From Devosia sp. (GTDB lineage: Bacteria; Pseudomonadota; Alphaproteobacteria; Rhizobiales; Devosiaceae): a stretch of 50,698 bases of DNA. The position numbers and the translations under genes are program-made. Numbering within the stretch: position 1 is the stretch's first letter; each line of letters starts with the position of its first letter. Where the stretch lies: assembly GCA_026126125.1 (NCBI GenBank), contig JAHCJW010000009.1:1-50698 (forward strand), in the 5' to 3' direction. The notes below the pieces were generated by a model. That model searched no databases. It was not told the origin of the DNA and worked only from the letters and a program-made list of their open reading frames with translations. Positions 1 through 7,927 of the stretch are shown here, in pieces.

Positions 1-811
1 TGACCTGAATGGTGGGAGATACGATGCGAAACGCTCGCAGATGCGGCGAGCGCTCGACCACAACCGAGGCGGCCGACCAAGGCAGGATGGTGCTTCCCAG
101 GCCAGCGGCAACAGCCAGGCCGATCATGGGAATGGACTCGATCTCTGCCACCACACGGGGTTCGTCGCCGGTGCGGCGGAAGGTGAGGTCGGCAGCCTGC
201 CGGACGGTGTTGATGCGGCGGGGCATGATCAGCTCGAGCGGCGCGACTTGCTTGAACTCGATGGTTTCCGTGTTGCAGCGGTCCGGCAGAACGTCAGGTT
301 TGCAGATCAGATAAAGATCTTCGCTGAGGATTGGCTGGAACTCGACGCCGCGCATTTCGCCGGGATCATGGATAAACGCGATGTCGAGCTGGCCCGACAT
401 GATCAATTCGCTGATGATGCCGCCGATGTTTTCATGGACCTGCAAGACGATGTGCGGAAAGCGTTCTCGAACGGTCTTAAGCAGCGGGACGGCCAGGGTG
501 CTGGCCGTGCTGAGTGGGGCGAGGCCAATGGCCACTTGCCCGCTTATCGTTTCGCCATCGATGCGGATGTCGGCCTCCGCCGCGTCGAGCTGCCGCAGCA
601 TGATCTGAGCGTGCTTGTAAAGGAGCTTGCCTGCGTCGGTGGGTTGGACGCCGGTCTTGGAGCGCACAAGCAGCTTGCGACGGAAATGGGTTTCGAGCGC
701 CGCGACCTGCTGGCTAAGAGCGGGCTGGGCAATGTGGAGAATGGCGGCTGCCCTTGTGAAGCTGCCGATGTCGACGATCTTGATGAAGGCGCGAAGGCGA
801 CGCGTGTCCAG
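1..811 (-). CDS. LysR-family transcriptional regulator (partial, C-terminus beyond left edge)
   Basis: A LysR-type DNA-binding regulator, divergent from pxpB and probably its controller. The minus frame begins LDTRRLRAFIKIVDIGSF and carries a full winged-helix region (FTRAAAILHIAQPALSQQVAAL) followed by the start of the substrate-binding domain. About 270 residues are visible of a usual ~300, with no stop before the edge. There is no ATG, GTG or TTG in frame that keeps the helix-turn-helix. A CTG at 811-809 preceded by GGAG at a 9-base spacing is the best start, and the frame is closed by a TGA just upstream of it. The closest relative in the window is the LysR gene at 16806-17732, which has a TTG at the equivalent codon. 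The family call is firm; the CTG start is inferred. Confidence 0.82.
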   Translation of the reverse strand, partial: MDTRRLRAFIKIVDIGSFTRAAAILHIAQPALSQQVAALETHFRRKLLVRSKTGVQPTDAGKLLYKHAQIMLRQLDAAEADIRIDGETISGQVAIGLAPLSTASTLAVPLLKTVRERFPHIVLQVHENIGGIISELIMSGQLDIAFIHDPGEMRGVEFQPILSEDLYLICKPDVLPDRCNTETIEFKQVAPLELIMPRRINTVRQAADLTFRRTGDEPRVVAEIESIPMIGLAVAAGLGSTILPWSAASVVVERSPHLRAFRIVSPTIQV

Positions 812-999
812 TGCTCTATACTCCGTTTTGTTCCACCATCATGACGCATTGGTTTGACGGTCACTTCATTAAATCAAGCTCTCACGTCATTGCGAGTCCC
901 TCTGACCGAACCAGCGCGGCGCTGTGTTACATTGGGTTGGTCGGAAATGGGCGGCCAGCCTTCGCGTCATCATGAAATGCCAGCGCGACTGCCAAACGG

Positions 1000-1017
1000 A
1001 TCACCGGAAACGGTGAT
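1000..1017. promoter_or_regulatory. Stem-loop with GAAA tetraloop in the leader of pxpB
   Basis: The sequence ATCACCG-GAAA-CGGTGAT forms a perfect 7-bp stem with a GNRA-type loop, 53 bases before the pxpB start. A short T-rich stretch (gctttttgcc) follows 7 bases later, so it could act as an attenuator or a leader structure. The rest of 812-1070 is the divergent lysR/pxpB control region. It contains one CATC-N6-TGC match (967-981) to the box seen at other operons in this window, and I could not place a convincing sigma-70 promoter in it. Confidence 0.4.
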
Positions 1018-1070
1018 GACCGTTGCTTTTTGCCATCCTGATTCCCGACGGCCGGTAGGAGAGCTGAAAT

Positions 1071-1751
1071 ATGGATACGGCGCCCGGGCAGGCACTGGAA
1101 ACGTTGACTGCCTTCAGCCTTTTGGGCACATCGGCGTGCCTCTTTGCGCCGGCGACGGACTTCGACGTCACGACGCAACGCCGTATTCTGGCACTTGCCG
1201 CCTTGGCCGCGCATTGGCCAGGTATTCAGGAAGCCGTGCCGGGCGTCACCAATCTGATGCTGCTGTTCTCCTCTCCACCCCGTGATCCCGCAGCGCTGGC
1301 GACGCGTCTGGAAGAGGCCTGGGCCGCTACCCCTCCAGCCGAAATTGTCGGCCGTCATATCGAGGTGCCGGTTGTCTATGGCGGTGCCGGCGGACCGCAT
1401 CTCGATGATGTTGTGCGCCATACCGGTTTGTCGGTGGATGAGGTCATCGCCATCCATACCGCTCCGGTCTACACGGTCTTCGCGCTCGGCAGTCATCCCG
1501 GCTATTGCTATCTGGGCGGGATGGACGCGCGGCTTTTCGTTCCGCGGCGCGAAGTACCTCTGCTCAGCATTCCCAAGGGGTCGCTCTCCGTTGCCGGCAT
1601 GCAGACCGGGGTCGCCGCCTCGGCGGGTCCCAGCGGTTGGCACACAATCGGCCTTGTCGACATGGATTTCTTTGACCCCCGCCAAATGCCGCCTTCGCTG
1701 TTCACGCCCGGAGATACGCTGCGTTTCGTTGTTGAGCGGGTGATCCGTTGA
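1071..1751 (+). CDS. pxpB: 5-oxoprolinase subunit B-like (PxpB/KipI family)
   Basis: A carboxyltransferase-domain (allophanate hydrolase subunit 1/KipI) protein of 226 residues, normal for PxpB. In the known E. coli and B. subtilis complex PxpB and PxpC activate 5-oxoproline with ATP and PxpA opens the ring. Visible marks are GVTNLMLLF near residue 60, IEVPVVYGG near 105, the family loop as SHPGYCYLGGMD near 141-152 and the C-terminal GDTLRFVVERV. The start has AGGAGA about 9 bases upstream. It is followed 51 bases later by pxpA, but no pxpC lies in this operon, which is unusual because PxpB normally pairs with PxpC. Actual substrate is unknown; a lactam or cyclic amide is the reasonable inference. 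Confidence 0.88.
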   Translation: MDTAPGQALETLTAFSLLGTSACLFAPATDFDVTTQRRILALAALAAHWPGIQEAVPGVTNLMLLFSSPPRDPAALATRLEEAWAATPPAEIVGRHIEVPVVYGGAGGPHLDDVVRHTGLSVDEVIAIHTAPVYTVFALGSHPGYCYLGGMDARLFVPRREVPLLSIPKGSLSVAGMQTGVAASAGPSGWHTIGLVDMDFFDPRQMPPSLFTPGDTLRFVVERVIR

Positions 1752-1802
1752 TCGGCTGGAGGTCGATATTTTCCCGGTATCCTGGATAGTGGAGGACTGC
1801 TG

Positions 1803-2579
1803 ATGCAGATCGATATCAATGCTGACCTGGGCGAGGGTTTTGGCGCCTATCGGATCGCTGAAGACGAGGCGCTGTTTCCGTTGCTGACTTCGGCAAATGT
1901 TGCCTGCGGCTTTCACGCCGGAGATCCGACGACGATGGATCGGACAATCGGTCTGGCCAAGGACCATGATGTCGCCCTCGGCGCGCATGTGGGTTATGCC
2001 GACCGACAGGGCTTTGGTCGCCGCCGCATGGAGGTCGCCGCCGCCGATCTGCGCAATGATATCCTCTACCAGCTGGGCGCATTGTTTGCTTTGGCTGCGG
2101 CACGCGGCGTGCGTGTGACCCATATGAGTGCGCATGGTGCCCTGGGCAATGTGTCGGCGGAAAGCCGAGCTGTAGCAGAGGCGGTCGTGGAGGCGGGACG
2201 GGCCTTTGATCCCGACATGGTTTTCCTGGTCATGGGCGGCTCGGCACTTGACCTTGTGGCGCGCGAGGCCGGCAACCAGACGATTTCCAACTTTATTGCC
2301 GATCGGGCCTATGAGGCCAGTGGCTTGCTGGTGTCGCGCGCGCGGCCCGATGCCGTGATCAAGGATCTTGCAAAGGTAAAGGCGCGCGTGGTGCGAGCCG
2401 CGCGCGAGGGCGTGATCGACGCTGTCGACGGGACGCCTCTCAAGGTCACCGCGCGTTCTGTGCTCGTGCATTCCGATACGGCCAATGCGGTGGCGATAGC
2501 ACAGGCCGTACACGCCGCCGTTGCGGAAGCGGGCGGCACACCGACATCGCTGCCGAAATTGCTTGGCCAAATCCAGTAA
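1803..2579 (+). CDS. pxpA: 5-oxoprolinase subunit A-like (PxpA, LamB/YcsF family)
   Basis: Ring-opening or hydrolytic subunit of the 5-oxoprolinase-type complex, 258 residues, full family length. It shows DINADLGEGFGAY at the N-terminus, NVACGFHAGDP near 30-41, a GAHVGYADRQGFGRR segment, FIADRAYE and VHSDT. The motif that I recall as KPHGALYN in classical PxpA reads MSAHGALGN here: the His is kept but Lys, Pro and Tyr are lost, hinting at a substrate other than free 5-oxoproline. The gene follows pxpB and precedes an SDR gene by 12 bases, so one transcript is likely. Confidence 0.9.
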   Translation: MQIDINADLGEGFGAYRIAEDEALFPLLTSANVACGFHAGDPTTMDRTIGLAKDHDVALGAHVGYADRQGFGRRRMEVAAADLRNDILYQLGALFALAAARGVRVTHMSAHGALGNVSAESRAVAEAVVEAGRAFDPDMVFLVMGGSALDLVAREAGNQTISNFIADRAYEASGLLVSRARPDAVIKDLAKVKARVVRAAREGVIDAVDGTPLKVTARSVLVHSDTANAVAIAQAVHAAVAEAGGTPTSLPKLLGQIQ

Positions 2580-2591
2580 GGGAACAGAACA

Positions 2592-3344
2592 ATGCCATTG
2601 TCAGATTATCGCACGGCGCTGGTGACGGGCGCTTCGTCAGGCATGGGCCGTGCCATTGCCGAGCGGCTGGCTGCGGCCGGGATCGAGGTTCATGCGGTGG
2701 CGCGCAATGCTTCCGCCTTGGCAGAGGTGAAGGGCTGCGTGCAGCATGTTGTCGATGTCAGCGACACGGCGGCGCTGGAAGCCCTGGCCGCCGAACTGGA
2801 AATCGATATTCTGGTCAACAATGCCGGGGTGTCGCGGCCGGGCAATATCGTAGGGGCGCAACGCTTCGACATTGACGAGCAGGTCGATGTCAATCTGCGC
2901 GCGGCGCTGCACCTGATCCGGCTGCTGCTGCCGGGCATGCTGGCGCGTGATCGCGGTCACATCGTCAACATCACCTCCATTGCCGGTCACTATGAGTTCG
3001 GCGGTCATACGGCCTATCATGCGACCAAGGCAGCAATGCATACGGTGTCGCGGCAATTGCGTGTCGATGCCTATGGTCGCAATGTGCGCGTGACCGAAAT
3101 CTGCCCCGGCCGCGTCGCCACCGACATATTCGCCAAGGTCCACGGGCTCTCCGCGGAGGCTGCGCGGGAGCAGTATCTTGAAGGCTATGAACTGCCCACG
3201 GCGGACGACATTGCCGATGCCATTGAGTATGCCCTGGGGACGCCTCTGCAGGTCAATGTCGGGCTGATCGAAATCATGCCGACCTTGCAAGTGCCCGGCG
3301 GCCTGCGCACGGCGCGCCGCGATGAGCGGTCGTCCGGCGCCTGA
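2592..3344 (+). CDS. SDR-family NAD(P)-dependent oxidoreductase
   Basis: Classical short-chain dehydrogenase of 250 residues. The cofactor motif TGASSGMG is at about 11-18, NNAG near 77, the catalytic Ser in NITSIAG and the Tyr-Lys pair in YHATK. A C-terminal ICPGRVATDIF loop resembles the YdfG group (serine/3-hydroxy acid dehydrogenases), so a hydroxy acid or polyol substrate is plausible, but specificity cannot be read from sequence. It is the third gene of the pxpB-pxpA operon, and a good terminator follows 29 bases after its stop. Confidence 0.88.
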   Translation: MPLSDYRTALVTGASSGMGRAIAERLAAAGIEVHAVARNASALAEVKGCVQHVVDVSDTAALEALAAELEIDILVNNAGVSRPGNIVGAQRFDIDEQVDVNLRAALHLIRLLLPGMLARDRGHIVNITSIAGHYEFGGHTAYHATKAAMHTVSRQLRVDAYGRNVRVTEICPGRVATDIFAKVHGLSAEAAREQYLEGYELPTADDIADAIEYALGTPLQVNVGLIEIMPTLQVPGGLRTARRDERSSGA

Positions 3345-3373
3345 TCCTCTGCCTGAAATCGTCAACCCAGATG

Positions 3374-3410
3374 GCCCGGTCATGCAGTGACCGGGCTATT
3401 TCGTTTTATT
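3374..3410 (+). terminator. Rho-independent terminator after the pxpBA-SDR operon
   Basis: A 9-bp perfect stem (GCCCGGTCA / TGACCGGGC, 3374-3382 and 3388-3396) with a 5-base loop is followed by TATTTCGTTTTATT. It separates this operon from the TRAP operon downstream. Confidence 0.85.
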
Positions 3411-3479
3411 CTCAACAAATTGGTTGGGTGTCACATGGCGGCCAAGATGGAGCGCGAGAATAAAAGTTTTGCCTTCGAT

Positions 3480-3512
3480 CCATAGGGTTTTGCTTTCGAG
3501 TCATACCGACTC
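3480..3512 (+). promoter_or_regulatory. LysR-like box and adjacent dyad upstream of dctP
   Basis: CCATAGGGTTTTGCT (3480-3494) matches the CATA-N6-TGCT box found at other operons in this window. It is followed directly by a GAGTC-N5-GACTC dyad (3498-3512). Both lie in the 256-base gap before the TRAP operon. The region is likely the operator and promoter of dctPQM; the regulator is inferred, not shown. Confidence 0.45.
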
Positions 3513-3600
3513 ATTCTTGGTCATGGCGGCGATGAGTTTGCTAGCCTGTTGGTCATAGGAGATGGCGTTTCGCAATCTTCTGAGGGCAAGGGGAGAAATC

Positions 3601-4617
3601 ATGACTTTTACAATCAATCGTCGAAAATTCATTCAGGCCAGTGCCGCAGTCGGTGCAGGGGTCGCCACAATGTGGCCAATGGCTGCGCATGCAGCCACCG
3701 TTCTCGACTTGTCCGAAGTTCTGCCCGAGGAAAACTGGCAGACGATCGAGATCCGCAAGTTTGCGGCCGCACTCCGGGAAGCGACGTCAGGTGAAATTGA
3801 TATCCGCATTCATTCGGGCGGCGCTTTGGGCTTCAAGGGACCGGAGCATTTGCGCACGGTGGGTGGCGGCCTGGTGCCGATGGCCGACCTTCTCGGTTCC
3901 CAGCAGGTTGGCGAAGAGCCTCTGTTCAAGCTGGAAAACCTGCCCTTCCTGGTGCGCAGCCAGGACGACCTGCTAGCGCTTCACAAGTACTGGCGCCCGG
4001 AGATCGACCGCATTGCCAGCGAGCGCTTCAACCAGAAGTTCCTCACGGCCATGCCGTCGCCGATCAACTGTATCTATCTCAACGTCAAGACCGACGACAT
4101 CAACGCTTTCCACAACATCCGCGTCCGCGGTGCTGCCCAGATCGACGTGGAAATCTTCGACCATATCGGTTTTGCCGGTATCCAAATTCCGTGGGGCGAA
4201 CTGATCCCGGCACTGGCGTCGGGCCGTGTCGATGGCGTGGGCACCTCGCCGACTTCTGCCGTCGACGGCAAATTCTGGGAATTCATGAAGTATATCTACC
4301 CAACCAACCATGTGTGGGCGAGCAACTTCATTTCCATCAACCTCGACACCTGGAATGGACTGTCCGCAGTCAATCAGGAAATCATGCTGGGGTTGGCCGA
4401 AGAATATCAGCCTCAATTCTGGATGACGTCCAAGAACCTGGGCGACAAGGCGTTCGAGACGCTTCAGTCCAACGGCATGGAACTGATCGATATGTCCGAT
4501 GATATGCGTCAGGCCATGCAGGAGCGCACCCAGCCCTTGATCGATGCCTACGTTGCCGAGGTTCCGGCCGCAGGGCCGATCATCGAGGCTTATCTGAAGG
4601 ATGTGGGTCGCGCCTGA
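3601..4617 (+). CDS. dctP: TRAP transporter substrate-binding protein DctP (copy 1)
   Basis: Periplasmic solute receptor for a tripartite ATP-independent transporter, 338 residues. The N-terminus reads MTFTINRRKFIQASAAVG, a twin-arginine-type signal ending at about AHA-AT. Family marks include the acidic-ligand Arg region (NIRVRGAAQ), PWGELIPALASGRVDG and TSAVDGKFWEF. The ATG at 3601 is chosen because it has AAGGGGAG about 5 bases upstream and opens directly into the signal. It heads dctP-dctQ-dctM. Copy 2 at 13776 is a clear paralogue with the same PWGEL-ALASGRVD block but a different ligand-facing segment, so the two may bind related but distinct acids. Confidence 0.92.
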   Translation: MTFTINRRKFIQASAAVGAGVATMWPMAAHAATVLDLSEVLPEENWQTIEIRKFAAALREATSGEIDIRIHSGGALGFKGPEHLRTVGGGLVPMADLLGSQQVGEEPLFKLENLPFLVRSQDDLLALHKYWRPEIDRIASERFNQKFLTAMPSPINCIYLNVKTDDINAFHNIRVRGAAQIDVEIFDHIGFAGIQIPWGELIPALASGRVDGVGTSPTSAVDGKFWEFMKYIYPTNHVWASNFISINLDTWNGLSAVNQEIMLGLAEEYQPQFWMTSKNLGDKAFETLQSNGMELIDMSDDMRQAMQERTQPLIDAYVAEVPAAGPIIEAYLKDVGRA

Positions 4618-4640
4618 AGACTTGACCGGGAGCTGCCAAG

Positions 4641-5225
4641 ATGTCCGACATGACCGTGCCAAATCGAAAGAATTCTGCTGTTGATGGCTTCATCCGTGTG
4701 GTGGACGTCCTGGCAATTGCCGCGACTTGGGCGGCCGGTGGGTGCCTTGTGGCACTCACCGGCCTGATGCTCGCCCAGGTCGGCGTCGCCACCATTTCAC
4801 GATTCATTCCCGCAGTGCGGGGCGATATCCCGATTGTCTGGGAATATGGCACCTATCTGATGGGCTTTACCTTCATGCTGGGTCTGGCCATGACGCTGCG
4901 GGCAGGGCGTCATATTCGCCTTGCCATGCTGACGGAAAACAAGAGGCAGGGCTTTCAGCGGGGTGTCGACCTGCTCAACAGCGTTGTCGCCCTGATCCTT
5001 GTCGGCTTTTTGACCTACAGCATGGGGCGCGGTGCCTTCACCGCGATGTTGGCAGGCAGTACATCGATTGCGAGCCGGACGCCGCTCTGGATTCCCTTGT
5101 CGGTCTTTACTCTTGGATGCTGCTTGCTGTCGCTGCAACTCGTCGCGCGGATCGTCGCCAATCTTGCCGGCCGACCGCTCGAAGACCTGTCGCTGCGTGC
5201 TGAAGCGTCCCAGATCGACGAATAG
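4641..5225 (+). CDS. dctQ: TRAP transporter small permease DctQ (copy 1)
   Basis: Small membrane subunit of a TRAP transporter, 194 residues with four hydrophobic segments (roughly 15-40, 60-85, 100-120 and 145-165). The second contains the usual WEYGTYLMG motif before FMLGLAMTLRAGRHIR. It lies 23 bases after dctP and 35 before dctM, with a GGGAG ribosome site. With DctM it forms the sodium-coupled channel for the ligand delivered by DctP. Confidence 0.9.
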   Translation: MSDMTVPNRKNSAVDGFIRVVDVLAIAATWAAGGCLVALTGLMLAQVGVATISRFIPAVRGDIPIVWEYGTYLMGFTFMLGLAMTLRAGRHIRLAMLTENKRQGFQRGVDLLNSVVALILVGFLTYSMGRGAFTAMLAGSTSIASRTPLWIPLSVFTLGCCLLSLQLVARIVANLAGRPLEDLSLRAEASQIDE

Positions 5226-5260
5226 CCGCATCTAAATACATTCAAACATTCGAGGGCGGC

Positions 5261-6565
5261 ATGGAAATCGTTAGCCTGACTCTTGTCGTACTGCTGTTCG
5301 GCCTGTTGGCCTCTGGCCTGTGGATCGGCCTGGCATTGATCGTCGTTGGCGTTTTGATGGCGCTGTTGTTCAGCGGCATTCCCGTCGACCGTCTGTTGCC
5401 GCAATATACCTATAATATCTATACGACCTCCGACCTGATCTCTCTGCCGCTCTATATCCTGATGGGCGAGATCCTGTTCCGGACAAAACTGTCATCCGCG
5501 CTGTTTTCGGGTCTGGCGCCATGGACCGGAAAGTTGCCGGGTCGTCTGCTGCATCTGAACGTGCTGGCATCGACCATGTTTGCGTCAATTTCGGGCTCCT
5601 CCGCCGCAACTACGCAGGTGGTGGGCAAGATGTCCCTGATGGAACTGTTGCGGCGGGGATATGCGCCCGGCATTGCCATGGGCAGCCTGGCCGGTGCAGG
5701 TACTTTGGGATTTCTGATCCCGCCGAGTACCGTCATGATCCTTTATGGCGTCCTCGCCAATGAATCGATCCTTCGCCTGTTTGCCGCCGGCCTTATTCCC
5801 GGACTGTTGCTGGCGGCCTGTTTCATGGGCTGGATCATGATCCACGCGACCATCAGGCCCGAAGTTGTCCCAGAGTCGGAACGCGCCTTGAGCCGTGCAC
5901 CCTTGCGCGAACGCGTGGCGGCCCTGCGTGATTTGTTGCCGGTGATGTTTCTGATCCTATGCGTTCTCGGCTCCATGTATGGTGGTCTGGCCACGCCATC
6001 GGAAGCCGCGGCCTTGGGAGTTGCCGGCGCGCTGTTGATCTCCGCCCTTCAGGGCATGCTCAACATGAGGGTGTTGCGTGAAGTGGTGCTGGGTTCTGTG
6101 CAGACGGCAAGCGTTCTGGGGCTCATCATTCTGGGCGCCACCATCCTGGGTAATATCAATTCGTTCCTCGGCATCACCGACTATGTGACCACCTTCTTTG
6201 GTGGCTTGAACCTTTCGCCCATGATGCTGATCCTGGTCCTGCTGATCCTCTATATCGCCCTGGGGACGGTGCTTGAGGGCTTCTCGATCATCGTCACGAC
6301 CTTGCCGGTGGTGCTGCCGCTGGTTGTCAATGCAGGGTTCGATCCGATCTGGTTCGGCGTGTTCCTGGTCATCGTCGTGGAGATGGCGCAGATCACCCCA
6401 CCCGTAGCGTTCAACTTCCTGGTCATCCAGTCCATGACCGGAGCCACCAGCACTCAGCTGACGATCGCGACCATTCCCTACTTCCTGATCATGGCAGCCT
6501 TCGTTTTTCTGCTCGCCGCGTTTCCGGCCATCGTCCTGTGGCTGCCCTCGGCGCTCTACGGCTAG
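5261..6565 (+). CDS. dctM: TRAP transporter large permease DctM (copy 1)
   Basis: Large channel subunit of 434 residues, the normal length, hydrophobic throughout with about twelve membrane segments. It shows the family blocks FASISGSSAATTQVVG near 108-123, GTLGFLIPPSTVMILYG near 150 and PVAFNFLVIQSMTG towards the C-terminus. It completes the dctPQM operon. A strong GC stem-loop follows 13 bases after the stop. Confidence 0.94.
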   Translation: MEIVSLTLVVLLFGLLASGLWIGLALIVVGVLMALLFSGIPVDRLLPQYTYNIYTTSDLISLPLYILMGEILFRTKLSSALFSGLAPWTGKLPGRLLHLNVLASTMFASISGSSAATTQVVGKMSLMELLRRGYAPGIAMGSLAGAGTLGFLIPPSTVMILYGVLANESILRLFAAGLIPGLLLAACFMGWIMIHATIRPEVVPESERALSRAPLRERVAALRDLLPVMFLILCVLGSMYGGLATPSEAAALGVAGALLISALQGMLNMRVLREVVLGSVQTASVLGLIILGATILGNINSFLGITDYVTTFFGGLNLSPMMLILVLLILYIALGTVLEGFSIIVTTLPVVLPLVVNAGFDPIWFGVFLVIVVEMAQITPPVAFNFLVIQSMTGATSTQLTIATIPYFLIMAAFVFLLAAFPAIVLWLPSALYG

Positions 6566-6577
6566 CATGCACCACTT

Positions 6578-6599
6578 CCGGTCGCCCTGGGGTGACCGG
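6578..6599 (+). terminator. GC-rich stem-loop after dctM (terminator or attenuator)
   Basis: CCGGTCGCCC pairs with GGGTGACCGG (one G-U pair, very small loop). It sits between dctM and the next operon and directly abuts the regulatory box at 6600. No clear T-run follows, so it may only partly terminate and let some transcript reach the aminotransferase. Confidence 0.5.
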
Positions 6600-6614
6600 T
6601 CATACCCCTTTGCT
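6600..6614 (+). promoter_or_regulatory. LysR-like box upstream of the aminotransferase operon
   Basis: TCATACCCCTTTGCT, extended as CATACCCCTTTGCTATG, gives ATA-N9-TAT and T-N11-A, the classical geometry of a LysR recognition site. It lies 79 bases before the aminotransferase start and matches the boxes at 3480, 13605 and 26435. Confidence 0.5.
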
Positions 6615-6692
6615 ATGACGCCAGAGTGCGTTGCCGACTACGGGCGTCATGCAATCGGGGCTAACCAAGATCAGTCTTTCAAGGGGGCTCAA

Positions 6693-7913
6693 ATGCCAGA
6701 ACTCGCCGTACCGTTCCGTCGCGCCGACAGATTGAAGCGGATTGCCATTTCCGCGTCGGCGGCCATGTCGGACAAGGCGCGTGAGCTCAAGGCCGCCGGC
6801 ATCAATGTCATCTCGCTGTCCTCCGGCGAGCCGGATTTCGCGACGCCCTCCCATGCCATGGAAGCTGCGCACAAGGCCGCACTTGCCGGCGACACCAAAT
6901 ATCCGCCCCAGACCGGCAGCGTCGCTCTTCTCAAGGCGGTCCAGCGCAAGTTCTCCCGCGAGAACGGCCTCGATTATGCTCTCGATGAAATCCTGACGGG
7001 CAATGGCGCCAAGCAGATCATCTTCGATGCGATCGTTTCGACCTGCAATGCGGGCGATGAAGTGATTATTCCGACGCCGGGTTGGATCACTTATGCCGAT
7101 ATCGTCAATCTTGCCGAAGCGACGCCTGTGTCGGTGGCATGTCGTGCCGAATATGGCTTCCAGCTGCGGGCAGAGGATCTTGAAGAAGCGATCACGCCCA
7201 AGACGCGCTGGCTGATTCTCAATTTTCCCAATAATCCGAGCGGTACAACGGGCGATGAAGCGCAATTGCGCGCCATTGCCGATGTTCTGCTACGTCATCC
7301 GCATGTCTGGGTGCTCACCGACGACATCTACGAGCATCTCACCTATGACGACACCAAATTCGTCACCATAGCCCAGCTCGAGCCAGCGCTGAAAAACCGC
7401 ACATTGACGGTCAATGGCGTATCCAAGGCCTATGCGATGACCGGCTGGCGCGTCGGCTATTGCGGTGGTCCGCGCGAGCTGATCTCGGCGATGAACGTGG
7501 TGCAGCTGCAGGCAACGGGTGGCATCGCCACCGTGGCGCAGGCCGCTGCCGTGGCTGTGCTCGATGGTCCGCAGGGCCTGCTGCGCGAACAGGCCGAGAT
7601 CTATCGTGGCCGCCGCGATTTGGTGCTGAAATTGCTTGGCGGCGCGCGCGGCATCGAATGCCACCGACCGTCCGGAGCCTTCTATGTCTATGCCAATGTG
7701 TCCGGCACGATCGGTCGCACGACGGCGGGCGGCACCAAGATCAACAATGACGTGGATTTCGTTACGGCATTGCTGGGTGAAAAGCATGTCGCGGCTGTTC
7801 AGGGGGCTGCCTATGGGATGAGCCCCTATGTCCGGCTGTCTTATGCGACGGATACGGAATCCCTGCGCGAGGCCTGTTCGCGCATTGTCGATTTCTGCAA
7901 CACGATGGTCTGA
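6693..7913 (+). CDS. Class I/II PLP-dependent aminotransferase (AspC-like)
   Basis: Fold-type I aminotransferase of 406 residues, usual family length. The start at 6693 (MPELAVPFRRADRL) has AGGGGG upstream and matches family N-termini better than longer in-frame options. Visible catalytic features are FPNNPSG near 178, DDIYEH near 209 (PLP-binding Asp and Tyr), NGVSKAYAMTGWRVGY with the Schiff-base Lys near 244, and the substrate-carboxylate Arg in YVRLSYAT near the C-terminus. It resembles aspartate/broad-range aminotransferases. Its place at the head of a sugar-type operon behind a TRAP transporter suggests that the imported compound or an intermediate carries an amino group, though the exact substrate is unknown. 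Confidence 0.9.
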   Translation: MPELAVPFRRADRLKRIAISASAAMSDKARELKAAGINVISLSSGEPDFATPSHAMEAAHKAALAGDTKYPPQTGSVALLKAVQRKFSRENGLDYALDEILTGNGAKQIIFDAIVSTCNAGDEVIIPTPGWITYADIVNLAEATPVSVACRAEYGFQLRAEDLEEAITPKTRWLILNFPNNPSGTTGDEAQLRAIADVLLRHPHVWVLTDDIYEHLTYDDTKFVTIAQLEPALKNRTLTVNGVSKAYAMTGWRVGYCGGPRELISAMNVVQLQATGGIATVAQAAAVAVLDGPQGLLREQAEIYRGRRDLVLKLLGGARGIECHRPSGAFYVYANVSGTIGRTTAGGTKINNDVDFVTALLGEKHVAAVQGAAYGMSPYVRLSYATDTESLREACSRIVDFCNTMV

Positions 7914-7927
7914 AGCGGGCTGATATC

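Noticed and set aside
41-844. Long plus-strand reading frame at the left edge
   Set aside because: It is the antisense of a clear LysR gene and its translation has no family features.
927-2570. 547-codon minus-strand frame across pxpB and pxpA
   Set aside because: It is antisense to two well-supported genes; the protein is basic and lacks recognisable domains.
3498-3512. GAGTC-N5-GACTC as a CcrM methylation signal
   Set aside because: CcrM sites are GANTC and both arms fit, but such sites are common; without counts it is not evidence of cell-cycle control.
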